A stretch of DNA of 64,000 nucleotides, from positions 4,526,001-4,590,000 of the forward strand of contig NZ_CP109132.1 in the NCBI RefSeq assembly GCF_035918015.1. Direction: 5' to 3'. Origin of the DNA: Streptomyces sp. NBC_01754. Its GTDB lineage: Bacteria; Actinomycetota; Actinomycetes; Streptomycetales; Streptomycetaceae. The first letter of the stretch is position 1, and every line of letters begins with the position of its first letter. A program made the position numbers and the translations under genes. The notes beneath the pieces are model-generated. The model searched no databases. It had not been told where the DNA came from and was given only the letters and a program-made list of their open reading frames with translations. Of the stretch, positions 41,422 through 50,579 are shown in pieces.

Positions 41422-43527
41422 CTACGGCCGCCAGAGCCAGGGCCGCGCGTCCGTCCCCAGCCCCACGACCGCCGGCCGCCTGTCGGCGCCGGGCCGGAGC
41501 GCGGACCCGTCCAGCGCCACCGGCCCCCGCGTGCGTACGGCGGACACCCCGTCCGCGCGGAGCCGGAGCCGGCCCTCCTCGGTGCGGCCGAGCAGGACCG
41601 TACCCAGGGGTGAGGCGGCGGCGGTGACCTGTCCGTACCCGTCGAAGCCGGGCAGGTCCGCCGCGGTGTCCCCGCGGAGGACGGTGAGCCCGGCCCTTGC
41701 CGCGCCCCGGTGATAGACCTCCACCGTGCCGTCCGGGCCGGTCAGCGCGGCCGGGGGCGTGCCGGGCACCGGGCCCGCGTCCAGTTGGGCGCGGGCGGTC
41801 AGCCCGGAGTCCGGGGAGTCCTGGGTCCAGTGGTGGACCGCGTGGTGGCCCCCTCCGTACACATGGACGCGGCCGGCGCCGTCCACGGTGGTGGCCAGCC
41901 CGTCCTGCACCTCGCCGCCGCCCATGTCCCGCCATGGGCCCCACCGGCCGGACGCCTCCCGCACCCGTGTGCCGAGGCCCTTCTCCGCAGTGCGTACGAA
42001 GAGGTGGACGCGGCCGTCCGGGGCGCCCTGGGCCACCGGGACACCGATGCGGCGGCCTTCGTCACGGCCGGGGCAGGGTGTGCCGAGGCCGCGCCAGGGC
42101 ATGAATCCGGCGCCGGGGGAGCGCTGTTCCAGGACGACGGTCTCGCGTTCGTTGTCGGCGCCGTGCCCACCCAGCGCGCAGAAGCGGAGCCCGAACAGGA
42201 GGAGCCGCCCGTCGGACGTGGTGGCCGACCCCAGAGCCGGGGCCAGCGGGCCTCCGCCGAGGTCCTGCGGTGGCCCCCACAGCCCGCTGCCCGCCGCGGT
42301 CTCGCGCCAGCGGCGCAGGCGCAGGCCGAGCACGGCGTAGGCGGTGAGCCGTCCGTCGGGCTCGGTGGCCGTGACGACGCGGGGGCCCGGATAGCGGTGA
42401 CGGGTGGAGCGGACCCAGCCCTTCCGGTTGGTCAGGGGGCGGTCGCCGCCCACGTTGTAGTCGCCGCAGCCGGCCGGGTTGCCGCACTCCCAGTCGGGTG
42501 CGCCGCCGTAGGGCACGAGGTGGGCGGCCTTCCCGGCCAGCACCCCGGGCGGCAGGTTCTTCGGCCAGTGGCGGTTGTAGTAGCCCCGGTAGGCGACCAC
42601 CGCGAACCCCGGCACCTCTCCGCCGCTCGCGGTCGTCCGGGCCACCCAGCGGATCATCGCGGCCCAGCTGAAGCAGGCGGCGGCGGTGTGGTCGGCGTGG
42701 TCGGAGTAACCGCGCTGCTCGCTGTCCGCGCGGCGTACGGCCTCGGTGCTGTGCTGGATGTCCGGGTCGGGGTCCAGGGTGTGCACGACGGTGGGGCGAT
42801 GGCGTTCCAGCAGCCCGACGAGTACGTCCAGCAGCCCGTCGTACGTGTACGAACCGGCGTGGCGCAGCGGCGAACCCTCGGCGACGACCGTGCGCAGGGA
42901 GAGGTGCCGGTCCTGCCAGAGGCTGGGCAGTCCGAGCCGGCGCCGGGTGGTGTGCATGGCCGTGTTCAGGAAGACGAGTTCGACCCGGCGCAGCCCGGCG
43001 GTGAGGGTGTTGACCTCGGCGAGGTGGTTCCCGGCCAGCTCGGCGACGGACACCTCCCAGGGCGTGAACGCCTCCAGCCCGAGCAGGGCCGCGTACGCCT
43101 GGCGGAGCCCCTGATGGCGGGCGGAGGAGTAGGCGGACTTGTCGGGGGCGGGGCGCGGGGCCCCGGAGACCTTGTTGTGGCCGTCCGCCTCGCCCGCCGT
43201 GAGGTAGACGCAGACCAGCGGGGTACCGGCGTCGACGGCCTGCTGGGTGTCCGGGTTCATGAAGTACAGGTCGTCGTCCGGGTGGGCGAGTATCTGCATC
43301 ATCAGGGCCCGCCTGCCGGTGCCGACGGTCAGTCCCGGGGCGGGGTTCGCGGGCCGGTCCCTGCGCCGGGGCGGTGGTACGGAACAGGCGCCGAGGGCCA
43401 TGGCGCCGGTACCGGCGGCCAGCGTGGCGACGACCGCACGGCGCCGTACACCGGCCCGCCCCGGGGCGGGGACGCCGGAGGTCGCCGGTACCGGGGTGTC
43501 CAGGTGTGCGCGGGGCCGATCCGTCAT
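41422..43527 (-). CDS. Exported PIG-L-family deacetylase with C-terminal repeat domain
   Basis: A 701-residue protein with a twin-arginine-type signal (GVRRRAVVATLAAGTG) ending in lipobox ALGAC (Cys48), so it is probably a Tat-exported lipoprotein. The catalytic domain starts with ILAHPDDDLYF (residues 80-89), the zinc-binding AHPDD motif of LmbE/PIG-L N-acetylglucosamine deacetylases, and continues with SDHADHTAA supplying the distal His. From about residue 370 a region of repeating strand-like units (LTAYAVLGLRLRRWRE, GRVHVYGGGHHAVHHW) resembles a beta-propeller or tachylectin-like sugar-binding module. Role in cell-wall or exopolysaccharide deacetylation is inferred. GGAG lies 8 nt before the ATG. 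Confidence 0.88.
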   Translation of the reverse strand: MTDRPRAHLDTPVPATSGVPAPGRAGVRRRAVVATLAAGTGAMALGACSVPPPRRRDRPANPAPGLTVGTGRRALMMQILAHPDDDLYFMNPDTQQAVDAGTPLVCVYLTAGEADGHNKVSGAPRPAPDKSAYSSARHQGLRQAYAALLGLEAFTPWEVSVAELAGNHLAEVNTLTAGLRRVELVFLNTAMHTTRRRLGLPSLWQDRHLSLRTVVAEGSPLRHAGSYTYDGLLDVLVGLLERHRPTVVHTLDPDPDIQHSTEAVRRADSEQRGYSDHADHTAAACFSWAAMIRWVARTTASGGEVPGFAVVAYRGYYNRHWPKNLPPGVLAGKAAHLVPYGGAPDWECGNPAGCGDYNVGGDRPLTNRKGWVRSTRHRYPGPRVVTATEPDGRLTAYAVLGLRLRRWRETAAGSGLWGPPQDLGGGPLAPALGSATTSDGRLLLFGLRFCALGGHGADNERETVVLEQRSPGAGFMPWRGLGTPCPGRDEGRRIGVPVAQGAPDGRVHLFVRTAEKGLGTRVREASGRWGPWRDMGGGEVQDGLATTVDGAGRVHVYGGGHHAVHHWTQDSPDSGLTARAQLDAGPVPGTPPAALTGPDGTVEVYHRGAARAGLTVLRGDTAADLPGFDGYGQVTAAASPLGTVLLGRTEEGRLRLRADGVSAVRTRGPVALDGSALRPGADRRPAVVGLGTDARPWLWRP

Positions 43528-43743
43528 GCCGTGTGCTCCATCCGCTTCCCCCGCAGCGGGTGGCCGACTGCCCGGTGCTGCGTACCCGTCGCTCGACGGA
43601 AGGCGGCCAGGTCGCGGCCACCCCGCACGGACAGACGGAGATCGGCAAGGGCCGGTTGCCTGCACGGTGCCGCGGGTGCGGGCGTGCGCGCCTCGGTCAG
43701 GTGGTGCCGGACCTCCGTCCTCGGCCGGTCGTACGGGGGGAGC

Positions 43744-43938
43744 CGGTGGCCAGGGGACGTCCGCCAGGAGGGGCAGGATCGTCTCCTCCTCGTAGTCGAG
43801 GTGTGCGTTCAGCTCCCTGGACATCTCCTCCAGCCCGGTGCGGAAGCCCTGCGGGTCGGCGACGCCGATCCCGGCCGGCAGGGCCACCAGCTGCCGCTGG
43901 ACGCGCGCGACCGTGCGGTGTTCCTCGCGCGGCCGACG
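43744..43938 (-). pseudogene. Remnant of a hemerythrin (HHE)-like gene
   Basis: A minus-strand segment encodes REEHRTVARVQRQLVALPAG then ELNAHLDYEEETILPLLADV, which resembles the C-terminal half of hemerythrin-type cation-binding proteins (the H-x3-E-E pattern of AHLDYEEE). No N-terminal half with its own start is visible upstream, and the frame runs on into the PIG-L gene without a stop. I read it as a decayed fragment in the 626-nt gap 43528-44153. Confidence 0.4.
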
Positions 43939-44153
43939 GGAGACCAGGCAGGTGACAGGGATCCGGCTGACGAGGGACCCGGTCGACGAGGTGGCGCAGG
44001 CGCGGATGCCGCCCGTGGTACCGCGTGCGTCCGAGGAGGTGGTCGCCGTGGGCCGGTCACATGATCGTCACAGATGGCCTCGGCCGCTTGCCTGCCGAGA
44101 GACCCACGTCATGAACTGGTCACGACAGCATCGGCGGGGGAACGGGCACCAAC

Positions 44154-45353
44154 GTGGGCAGGAACGGCACACCGTCCGAAGAGCGTCCGGAACGGTCCGA
44201 GCGTTCGGACTCCGCCACGGACGAGCAGTGGGACGAGTTCCTGCGACAGGCGGAGAGCGGGACCGCCGACGCTCCGAAGGAACCCTCGGCTCGTGCCCGT
44301 ATGGTCACCGAACGCCTGCGCGCCCTGGACGAGGAGGCCGCACGTGCCCAGGGCGGCCGGTGGCGGCGGGGCGGGAAGCGCCGGCCGGCCGAACCGTGGC
44401 AGCCGGAAGGCTGGCGTACCGGACCCGCCTGGCAGGAGCTGAACGGACGTGCGCGGAAGCGTCGCCGGGTCACCGCGCTACTGGGGACGGCCGTGGTCCT
44501 GGGGGCCCTCGTCGTCGCCATGCGGCCGAGCCTGCTGACCGGCCACCTGCCGGGAAGCGGACGCGCCGTGGACACCTCGCCCCTGTCCCCGGAGACGTCC
44601 GCGCCGACCGCCGCGCCCCCCGCCGAGCCCGATCCGCACGGGCCGACCCGCGAGGAACCGTTCCGGGGCTCGCCCGCGCTCCGCTGGGCGGACGGGGCGG
44701 AGGGGATCGAGGTTCCAGCCGCCACGGCGGTCGGAGGGTTGGACAGGGAGCAGGTCGCGTTCGCCCTGCGCACGACGAAGCAGTTCCTCGTCGAGGCCAA
44801 CTTCGACCCGGCCACGCTGCGGGGCGAGTGGCCCGGCAAGGCCCTCGCCCTGCTGGATCCGCTCCAGGAGGACGCGCTGGAGGACGTGGAGCGCGCGCTG
44901 CGCGAGCCCTCCCGGGACCAGGACCCGCTGACGATGTTCACCCGGTTCGACCCGGACGAGGCACGGCTGGCCGGAGACGTGGTCAAGACCCGTGGGCGGA
45001 TGACCGTGGAAGCCGGCGAGGCGGGTTCGGTCGAGGTGCACGCCGACTACACCTTCGTCTATCCGCTGGTGAAGGCGGGCGGGGACGAGATGGCGCGCAC
45101 GATCGTGCGGCGACGGCTGACGACGGTGCTGTACGACCCGGCGCGGTACCTCACGACGCGGGGCAGGCTCTCCGTCCTGATGACGCATCAGAACTTCGGC
45201 AACACCGCCTGCGACGTGTACGACGGCTTTCTGCACCCGGCGTTTCCGGGTGACGCCCCCGACCCGGCGGCGGGCGGGGAGGCCGTGGATCCGTACGACC
45301 GAGGTGAACCGGTGAACGACGACTACTCCTGCCGGACGGTCGCGCGTACCTGA
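44154..45353 (+). CDS. Membrane-anchored protein of unknown function
   Basis: I do not recognise a family for this 399-residue protein. The first 103 residues are charged and cytoplasmic-looking (DEQWDEFLRQAESG; a basic cluster KRRR just before the membrane). One membrane helix spans about 105-121 (VTALLGTAVVLGALVVA), then a Pro/Ala/Ser linker and an extracytoplasmic domain of about 230 residues (LDREQVAFALRTTKQFLVEANF; TFVYPLVKAGGDEMARTIVRR). The layout of a cytoplasmic stub, one helix and an outside domain recalls anti-sigma or wall-associated proteins, but no motif supports either. GTG start. Confidence 0.75.
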   Translation: MGRNGTPSEERPERSERSDSATDEQWDEFLRQAESGTADAPKEPSARARMVTERLRALDEEAARAQGGRWRRGGKRRPAEPWQPEGWRTGPAWQELNGRARKRRRVTALLGTAVVLGALVVAMRPSLLTGHLPGSGRAVDTSPLSPETSAPTAAPPAEPDPHGPTREEPFRGSPALRWADGAEGIEVPAATAVGGLDREQVAFALRTTKQFLVEANFDPATLRGEWPGKALALLDPLQEDALEDVERALREPSRDQDPLTMFTRFDPDEARLAGDVVKTRGRMTVEAGEAGSVEVHADYTFVYPLVKAGGDEMARTIVRRRLTTVLYDPARYLTTRGRLSVLMTHQNFGNTACDVYDGFLHPAFPGDAPDPAAGGEAVDPYDRGEPVNDDYSCRTVART

Positions 45354-45413
45354 GGTACGTGTGAAGTGCCCTGCCGCCCCTCGGCCGGATCAGAGTGTCC
45401 CCCCGGGAGACGC

Positions 45414-45989
45414 CTACGCCGGGCGGGGGCCGTCGCCGAAGTGCGGCAGGACCATCTCGACCAGCGCCGCGACGTCGGCCTCGACCATCGGCTCACCGGT
45501 CATGCCCATCCGGTGGAGCAACGTACCGACCACGACGTCGATGAAGAACAGGACCCGGTTCTCCGGTTCGCCGAGCGCCTCCTGGAGCGCCAGCTGGTAC
45601 GGGTCCTGCAACCGCGTGGACAGGATCTCGCGCAGGGCCGGGTCGCTCACAGCGTCACTGAACACGCCGGCGAACGCGTCACCCACCCCGGGCTCGCCGA
45701 TCTTCCCCGCGATCCAGTGGATGGCCGATGTCATGAGCTCGGCCCGGTCGGTGCCCGTCAGCGGCGCCGGTCCGAAGGCGTCCATCAGGCAGTCCACGAT
45801 CAGCTCCCCCTTCGACGGCCAGCGCCGGTAGACCGTCGACTTCGCGACCCCGGCGGAGGCGGCGATGCGCTCTACGGTCGCGCGCGCGTAGCCGAACTCC
45901 TGGACCGCGTTCAGCGTCGCGGCGAACACCACGGTGTTGACACCGGTGCGCGGGCGACCGGGCGGTCTGGAGGGTGTGTGCGAAGTCAT
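45414..45989 (-). CDS. TetR-family regulator
   Basis: A 191-residue repressor-type protein with an N-terminal helix-turn-helix, RIAASAGVAKSTVYRRWPSKGEL, and a variable C-terminal ligand domain. It is divergent from the esterase gene, and a 19-bp palindrome lies between them, so it most likely controls that gene and itself. Starts at 45995 or 45998 are possible; the ATG at 45989 is chosen because a weak GATGGG precedes it. Ligand unknown. Confidence 0.9.
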   Translation of the reverse strand: MTSHTPSRPPGRPRTGVNTVVFAATLNAVQEFGYARATVERIAASAGVAKSTVYRRWPSKGELIVDCLMDAFGPAPLTGTDRAELMTSAIHWIAGKIGEPGVGDAFAGVFSDAVSDPALREILSTRLQDPYQLALQEALGEPENRVLFFIDVVVGTLLHRMGMTGEPMVEADVAALVEMVLPHFGDGPRPA

Positions 45990-46008
45990 ACCCATCACGA
46001 TATCATTT

Positions 46009-46027
46009 TCGCTACCTTAGGTTTCGA
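46009..46027 (+). promoter_or_regulatory. Operator between the TetR and esterase genes
   Basis: The 19-bp site TCGCTACCTTAGGTTTCGA is a palindrome of the form TCGnnACCTnAGGTnnCGA, centred between the divergent genes. Local A/T enrichment suggests overlapping promoters. Confidence 0.65.
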
Positions 46028-46065
46028 TACCTGAAGTCGCGAAACCCCCTGGGCAAGGAGCAGAC

Positions 46066-47028
46066 ATGAGCGAGACCACCGCAGCAGTACGGCCGCCGGA
46101 GCCGAACTGGCAGGCGATGACGACGGAGGAGCTGATCGCCTACCGCGACGCGGAGAACCGCTTCCGGGCGTCCGCCGAGGCGCGGGCGGTCACCGGGCAG
46201 CCGGAATCCGGGGTCGACATAGCCTGGGAGCAGGTGGCCCTGCCGGGGCGCGATCTCCCCGTCCGGGTGTACCGGCCGTCGCCCGGGCACGACGTCGGAG
46301 GCGCCGGCCGAACCGGTCTGCCGCTCGTGGTCCATGTGCACGGAGGCACGTTCGTGGGCACGGCGGCGCAGAGCGACTGGGTCAACAGTCACCTCGCCGC
46401 CCAGCTGCCCGCCGTCGTGGTCTCGGTCGAGCACCGCCTCATCGACTGGGAGACCCCGCTGTCGGACGCCGTCGACGACGGCTGGGACGTGCTCCAGCAC
46501 GTGGTGGACGACGCCGGGCGATGGGGCGTCGACCCCTCGCGCACCGCCGTGTTCGGCGAGAGCTGCGGCGCGCTGATCAGCGCCCTGGCGGCGATCCGGG
46601 CCAGGGCGGCCGGGCTGGTCCTCCAGGCGCAGGTGCTGGTCAACCCGGCCGTCGACGTGACGGAGACGATGCTCGACTACCCCTCGGTCACCGAGCACGC
46701 CCAGACCCCGACCCTCACCGCGGCGCAGCTGCGGCTGGTCCGGCAGTTCGGCGTCCCCGAGGGAAGCGACCCCCGCGCGCTCTCGCCCCTGTACGCCGAC
46801 GACCTGGACGGGCTGGCCCCGGCGCTCGTCGTGGTGCCGACCCACGACCCGGTGGCCGATCACGGCCGCTACTACACCGAACGTCTGCAAGCGGCCGGAA
46901 CCCCCGCCCGGCTGTCCGAGTACCCCGGCGCGGTGCACTCGTTCCTCAGCATGCCGGGCCTGGCGCCACAGGCCGCACCCGCGCGGGACGAGATCCTCGA
47001 CTTCCTTCGCGCCTCCCTCGTCACGTGA
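46066..47028 (+). CDS. Alpha/beta-hydrolase (hormone-sensitive-lipase type esterase)
   Basis: A 320-residue esterase. The oxyanion-hole motif HVHGGTFVG (about 90-98), nucleophile elbow GESCG (Ser166; GDSAG is commoner), acidic residue in PTHDPVADHG and His in GAVHSFL form a complete triad of the HSL family. It has no signal peptide and acts in the cytoplasm, probably on small carboxyl esters. A divergent TetR gene suggests induction by substrate or product. The small membrane protein gene follows after 20 nt. Confidence 0.9.
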   Translation: MSETTAAVRPPEPNWQAMTTEELIAYRDAENRFRASAEARAVTGQPESGVDIAWEQVALPGRDLPVRVYRPSPGHDVGGAGRTGLPLVVHVHGGTFVGTAAQSDWVNSHLAAQLPAVVVSVEHRLIDWETPLSDAVDDGWDVLQHVVDDAGRWGVDPSRTAVFGESCGALISALAAIRARAAGLVLQAQVLVNPAVDVTETMLDYPSVTEHAQTPTLTAAQLRLVRQFGVPEGSDPRALSPLYADDLDGLAPALVVVPTHDPVADHGRYYTERLQAAGTPARLSEYPGAVHSFLSMPGLAPQAAPARDEILDFLRASLVT

Positions 47029-47048
47029 CCGGAAAGGAAGGCACTTCG

Positions 47049-47489
47049 ATGCCGAAGACACGTCGTGACCGGCTGACCGTAGGAACGATGTGCGTGGGGC
47101 TCGGGCTCACCGTCATCGCGATGATCGTTCCGTACCTGGACCGTGGCCTGTTGGCCGACCACGTCCGGGACGGCTATCCCACGTACTCCCAGACGCGGGT
47201 CGATTCGGCCGTGAGCACCTATCTGATCCTGCTGACCGTCGTCGGGGCACTCGGTGTCGTCGCCTGGCTCGGGACGATCTGGGCCGTCAGGGCGGGCAAG
47301 CGGTGGGCCAGGCCCACGGCGACCGTGATGTTCCTGCTCGGCGCGACCATCGCGCTGACCGGACTGCTCACCAAGGACACCTCCGGCGACATCGGCCTGG
47401 CGCCGGCGCTGGGCTGGGCCGGGACGGCTCCGGTCCTGGTGGGGCTCCTGGCGGTCGCGCTGATGTGGCGGAGCCCGCGACGGGCCTGA
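47049..47489 (+). CDS. Four-helix membrane protein of unknown function
   Basis: The 146-residue protein has about four membrane helices (roughly 11-28, 55-80, 91-108 and 122-140) and basic termini; no enzymatic motif is visible. The ATG has GGAAAGGAAGG upstream. Position directly behind the esterase suggests joint control by the TetR protein. Function unknown. Confidence 0.8.
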   Translation: MPKTRRDRLTVGTMCVGLGLTVIAMIVPYLDRGLLADHVRDGYPTYSQTRVDSAVSTYLILLTVVGALGVVAWLGTIWAVRAGKRWARPTATVMFLLGATIALTGLLTKDTSGDIGLAPALGWAGTAPVLVGLLAVALMWRSPRRA

Positions 47490-47530
47490 CACCGGACCCG
47501 AAGGAGTCCGCCCACGACGGGCGACGGCTT

Positions 47531-47559
47531 GCTCCCCCGGTACCACCGACCGGGGGAGC
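47531..47559 (+). terminator. Bidirectional terminator between convergent genes
   Basis: A perfect 11-bp stem (GCTCCCCCGGT / ACCGGGGGAGC) with a 7-nt loop separates the membrane-protein gene from the convergent Rpn-type gene. Confidence 0.8.
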
Positions 47560-47565
47560 GGCCCC

Positions 47566-48438
47566 TCAGTCCCCGGTGAACAGGTCCTCGGCCGTGGCCG
47601 CGGTGATCGCGCGAGTCAGCCAGCGGTCGATCGTGTCCGTGTCGGTGCAGGCGGTGACGCGTGCGCCGATCTCCTGGGAGACCGCGACTCCGCGTCGTTC
47701 GAGCACCATCAGGACGGCCTCGGCCCTTCCTGCGGCCCTTCCCTCGGCGCGCAGCCGCTGTGAGGTTTCCGAGCGGAAGAATGAGAGGTCGACGGCCATG
47801 AGATCCCTCCAGATCTGAGCGGCCGGGCCGGTGCCCAGGCCGAGTTCGGTGAGTTCGCCGAAGACGACCGCGGTCTCTTCGTCAAGGGTCTTCAACGCGG
47901 TGGCCAGCGCCTCGAGTATGGCAGGCGCATTCGGGTCCTTACGATGTGTAATCGCCGAGAAGGTGGCGAGCGGGACATCACGCGCCGCCGTCGCCGGATC
48001 GGTCACGACCGGGACGTTGTGCGGACCCAGCACCATCGGGCGCACGGTGAGGGAAGGCCACTCGGGCGGGCCGATGCGGATGGGCCGCGAGGCCCACAGT
48101 GCCGTCTGCTCGTCCTGGCAGACGACGAGCAGCACCGGATCGATGCCGTACTTGGCGTTGAGATGGGCGAGGTAGTAGGTCCAGCTGCTGTGCTTGGCGG
48201 GGTCCTTCCGCCCCTGGGACTCGACGGCGAGCAGATAGGCCCTGCCCTCGGCCGTCTCCATCCGCAGCAGGGTGTCCAGACGGCGCTCCAGCGGTTCGAT
48301 CTCGGTGAGATCGGCGGTGAGGACCCCTACGGCGACCGTCTCGGGAAAGGGGATCCGCAGTGTTCGGAATGTCCTGGTGAAGATGCCCGGATCCTTCTGG
48401 AAGATCCGGTGCATCGCCTCGTGCGATGACGTGACCAT
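47566..48438 (-). CDS. Rpn-family PD-(D/E)XK-like protein
   Basis: A 290-residue protein of a type found in many copies in streptomycete genomes. The core EIEPLERRLDTLLRMET followed by AYLLAVESQGRKDPAKHSSW and YYLAHLNAKYGIDPVLLVV resembles the PD-(D/E)XK fold of recombination-promoting nuclease (Rpn)/transposase_31 proteins, with ESQ in place of ExK. A C-terminal helical region carries RLRAEGRAAGRAEAVLMVLERRG, also typical. The ATG at 48438 has no ribosome site, and TAGCGT about 7 nt upstream suggests a leaderless mRNA. Nuclease function is inferred. Confidence 0.8.
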   Translation of the reverse strand: MVTSSHEAMHRIFQKDPGIFTRTFRTLRIPFPETVAVGVLTADLTEIEPLERRLDTLLRMETAEGRAYLLAVESQGRKDPAKHSSWTYYLAHLNAKYGIDPVLLVVCQDEQTALWASRPIRIGPPEWPSLTVRPMVLGPHNVPVVTDPATAARDVPLATFSAITHRKDPNAPAILEALATALKTLDEETAVVFGELTELGLGTGPAAQIWRDLMAVDLSFFRSETSQRLRAEGRAAGRAEAVLMVLERRGVAVSQEIGARVTACTDTDTIDRWLTRAITAATAEDLFTGD

Positions 48439-48609
48439 GGGCTGGACGCTAGGTCCGGCTACGCCCTGGCATATGCCAAAAGGGAGGCCGCTCCCACTCA
48501 CCAGCGATCCGTCGAACGGGTGGCCGACGCCTGAACGGCGGGTCTGCGGCCCCCGCGTGGGCGTCTGCGTTTGCCCGGTCCCTCGCAGGGGGTAAGATTC
48601 CCGGCCCGA

Positions 48610-48957
48610 TTGGCCAGCGCTGCTGCCGGTATGCCACACTAGCCAGGTTGCTCGGTTGAGTGTCAATGCTGCGCGCCTCCCGCCGGGAGGACCGGAAGCG
48701 AGTCCCACAGTACTCGTCGGCCCCATGCGGGCCGGACGTACGGGAATCTTCCGGGAAGCGTCAGTGGGGCGCCGGCCAGGCGCCCGGTGGGGTTTCGCCC
48801 CCGGCAGCGTGGTTTCGGCCCGCACACCCTTGGTTGGGAAATCCTTCGGGAGATCTTCGTGGAGGGGATGCGACACGCCCGACCGCGTGGGTCGGAGGTG
48901 AAGTTACCGAACCGCCGGGTTCCAGAGCGTTATTGAGAGACAGGACTACTAGTAGCC
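48610..48957 (+). promoter_or_regulatory. S10 operon promoter and long leader
   Basis: A weak promoter candidate is TTGGCC (48610-48615) with CACACT (48635-48640), spacer 19 bp. The following 300 nt contain no gene and should be leader RNA. The interval 48439-48609 holds the Rpn-gene promoter region, including the 12-bp palindrome TGGCATATGCCA at 48467-48478. Confidence 0.4.
48871..48895 (+). promoter_or_regulatory. Shared r-protein leader motif, copy 2 (rpsJ)
   Basis: CGACACGCCC then GACCGCGTGGGTCGG: identical at 24 of 25 positions to the element before rpsL (35947-35971). It lies 62 nt before the rpsJ ATG and can form the same small hairpin. Confidence 0.6.
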
Positions 48958-49266
48958 ATGGCGGGACAGAAGATCCGCATCCGGCTCAAGGCCTACGACC
49001 ACGAGGTCATCGACTCCTCGGCGAAGAAGATCGTCGAGACGGTGACCCGCACTGGTGCGTCGGTCGCGGGCCCGGTGCCGCTGCCCACTGAGAAGAACGT
49101 GTACTGCGTCATCAAGTCGCCGCACAAGTACAAGGACTCGCGCGAGCACTTCGAGATGCGCACACACAAGCGCCTCATCGACATCCTCGACCCCACGCCG
49201 AAGACGGTCGACTCGCTGATGCGACTCGACCTGCCGGCGGGCGTCGACATCGAGATCAAGCTCTGA
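48958..49266 (+). CDS. rpsJ: 30S ribosomal protein S10
   Basis: S10 (NusE) is a 30S head protein and a partner of NusB and NusG in transcription-translation coupling. 102 residues; [19 protein letters not shown] and [14 protein letters not shown] are family blocks. First gene of the S10 operon, after a long leader. rplC follows after 13 nt. Confidence 0.98.
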   Translation: MAGQKIRIRLKAYDHEVIDSSAKKIVETVTRTGASVAGPVPLPTEKNVYCVIKSPHKYKDSREHFEMRTHKRLIDILDPTPKTVDSLMRLDLPAGVDIEIKL

Positions 49267-49279
49267 GGTGACGCGCGAG

Positions 49280-49924
49280 ATGGCTAAGAACATTAAGGGC
49301 GTCCTGGGCGAGAAGCTCGGCATGACCCAGGTCTGGGACGACAACAACCGGGTCGTGCCGGTGACCGTCGTCAAGGCCGGGCCCTGCGTCGTCACCCAGG
49401 TCCGCACGAACGACAGCGACGGCTACGAGTCGGTCCAGATCGCCTTCGGCGAGATCGACCCGCGCAAGGTGAACAAGCCCCTCAAGGGTCACTTCGCCAA
49501 GGCCGACGTCACCCCGCGCCGCCACCTGGTGGAGCTCCGCACCCCTGACGCCGGCGAGTACACGCTGGGCCAGGAGGTCACCGCCGAGGTGTTCGAGTCC
49601 GGCGTCAAGGTCGACGTCACGGGCAAGAGCAAGGGCAAGGGCTTCGCCGGTGTGATGAAGCGTCACAACTTCAAGGGCGGCAACGCGTCCCACGGTGCCC
49701 ACCGTGTGCACCGCATGCCCGGCTCCATCGGTGGCTGTGCCACCCCCGGCCGTGTCTTCAAGGGCATGCGCATGGCGGGTCGCATGGGTAACGAGCGCGT
49801 CACCACCCAGAACCTGACCATCCACGCGGTCGACGCGGAGAAGGGTCTGCTGCTCATCAAGGGCGCGGTCCCCGGTCCGAACGGCGGCCTCGTCCTGGTC
49901 CGTACCGCGGCCAAGGGGGCTTGA
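49280..49924 (+). CDS. rplC: 50S ribosomal protein L3
   Basis: L3 reaches into the peptidyl-transferase centre. The 214-residue protein starts [20 protein letters not shown]; the central extension has [19 protein letters not shown] and the C-terminus [12 protein letters not shown]. The ATG at 49280 has GAGGTG 9 nt upstream, better than a GTG at 49268. rplD follows after 4 nt. Confidence 0.97.
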   Translation: MAKNIKGVLGEKLGMTQVWDDNNRVVPVTVVKAGPCVVTQVRTNDSDGYESVQIAFGEIDPRKVNKPLKGHFAKADVTPRRHLVELRTPDAGEYTLGQEVTAEVFESGVKVDVTGKSKGKGFAGVMKRHNFKGGNASHGAHRVHRMPGSIGGCATPGRVFKGMRMAGRMGNERVTTQNLTIHAVDAEKGLLLIKGAVPGPNGGLVLVRTAAKGA

Positions 49925-49928
49925 GGTA

Positions 49929-50579
49929 ATGAGCACCATTGACATCCTTTCGCCGGCAGGCGACAAGGCCGGTACCGTCGAGCTCCCCGCGGAGATCTTC
50001 GACGCGAAGACCAGCGTTCCGCTGATCCACCAGGTCGTCGTCGCACAGCTGGCAGCCGCCCGTCAGGGCACGCACAAGACCAAGCGTCGCGGCGAAGTCC
50101 GTGGTGGTGGCCGCAAGCCGTACCGCCAGAAGGGCACCGGCCGCGCCCGCCAGGGTTCGACCCGCGCACCGCAGTTCGTCGGCGGTGGCGTCGTCCACGG
50201 CCCGCAGCCGCGTGACTACTCGCAGCGCACCCCGAAGAAGATGAAGGCCGCCGCCCTGCGCGGTGCCCTCTCGGACCGGGCGCGTCACTCCCGAGTCCAC
50301 GTCGTCACCGGCGTGGTCGAGGGTGGGATCTCCACCAAGGCCGTCAAGACGCTGTTCGGCAAGATCTCGGAGCGCAGCAACCTGCTCCTGGTCGCCGAGC
50401 GCAGCGACGAGGCCGCGTGGCTGTCCGCGCGCAACCTGCCCCAGGTGCACATCCTGGAGCCGGGCCAGCTGAACACGTACGACGTGATCGTCTCTGACGA
50501 CGTGGTCTTCACCCAGGCCGCTTTCGAGTCCTTCGTGTCTGGCCCCCAGACCGCTGAGACCGAAGGGAGCGCCGCCTGA
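49929..50579 (+). CDS. rplD: 50S ribosomal protein L4
   Basis: L4 lines the nascent-peptide tunnel; macrolide-resistance changes map to its loop. 216 residues. The tunnel loop is seen in [20 protein letters not shown]. In E. coli L4 represses the S10 operon via its leader; whether the long leader here is an L4 target is unknown. The stop shares one base with the rplW ATG. Confidence 0.97.
   Translation: MSTIDILSPAGDKAGTVELPAEIFDAKTSVPLIHQVVVAQLAAARQGTHKTKRRGEVRGGGRKPYRQKGTGRARQGSTRAPQFVGGGVVHGPQPRDYSQRTPKKMKAAALRGALSDRARHSRVHVVTGVVEGGISTKAVKTLFGKISERSNLLLVAERSDEAAWLSARNLPQVHILEPGQLNTYDVIVSDDVVFTQAAFESFVSGPQTAETEGSAA

Noticed and set aside
43528..43887. PIG-L protein starting at 43887 with a hemerythrin-like N-terminus
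   Set aside because: The internal Tat/lipoprotein signal at 43527 would be buried, and a ribosome site precedes 43527.
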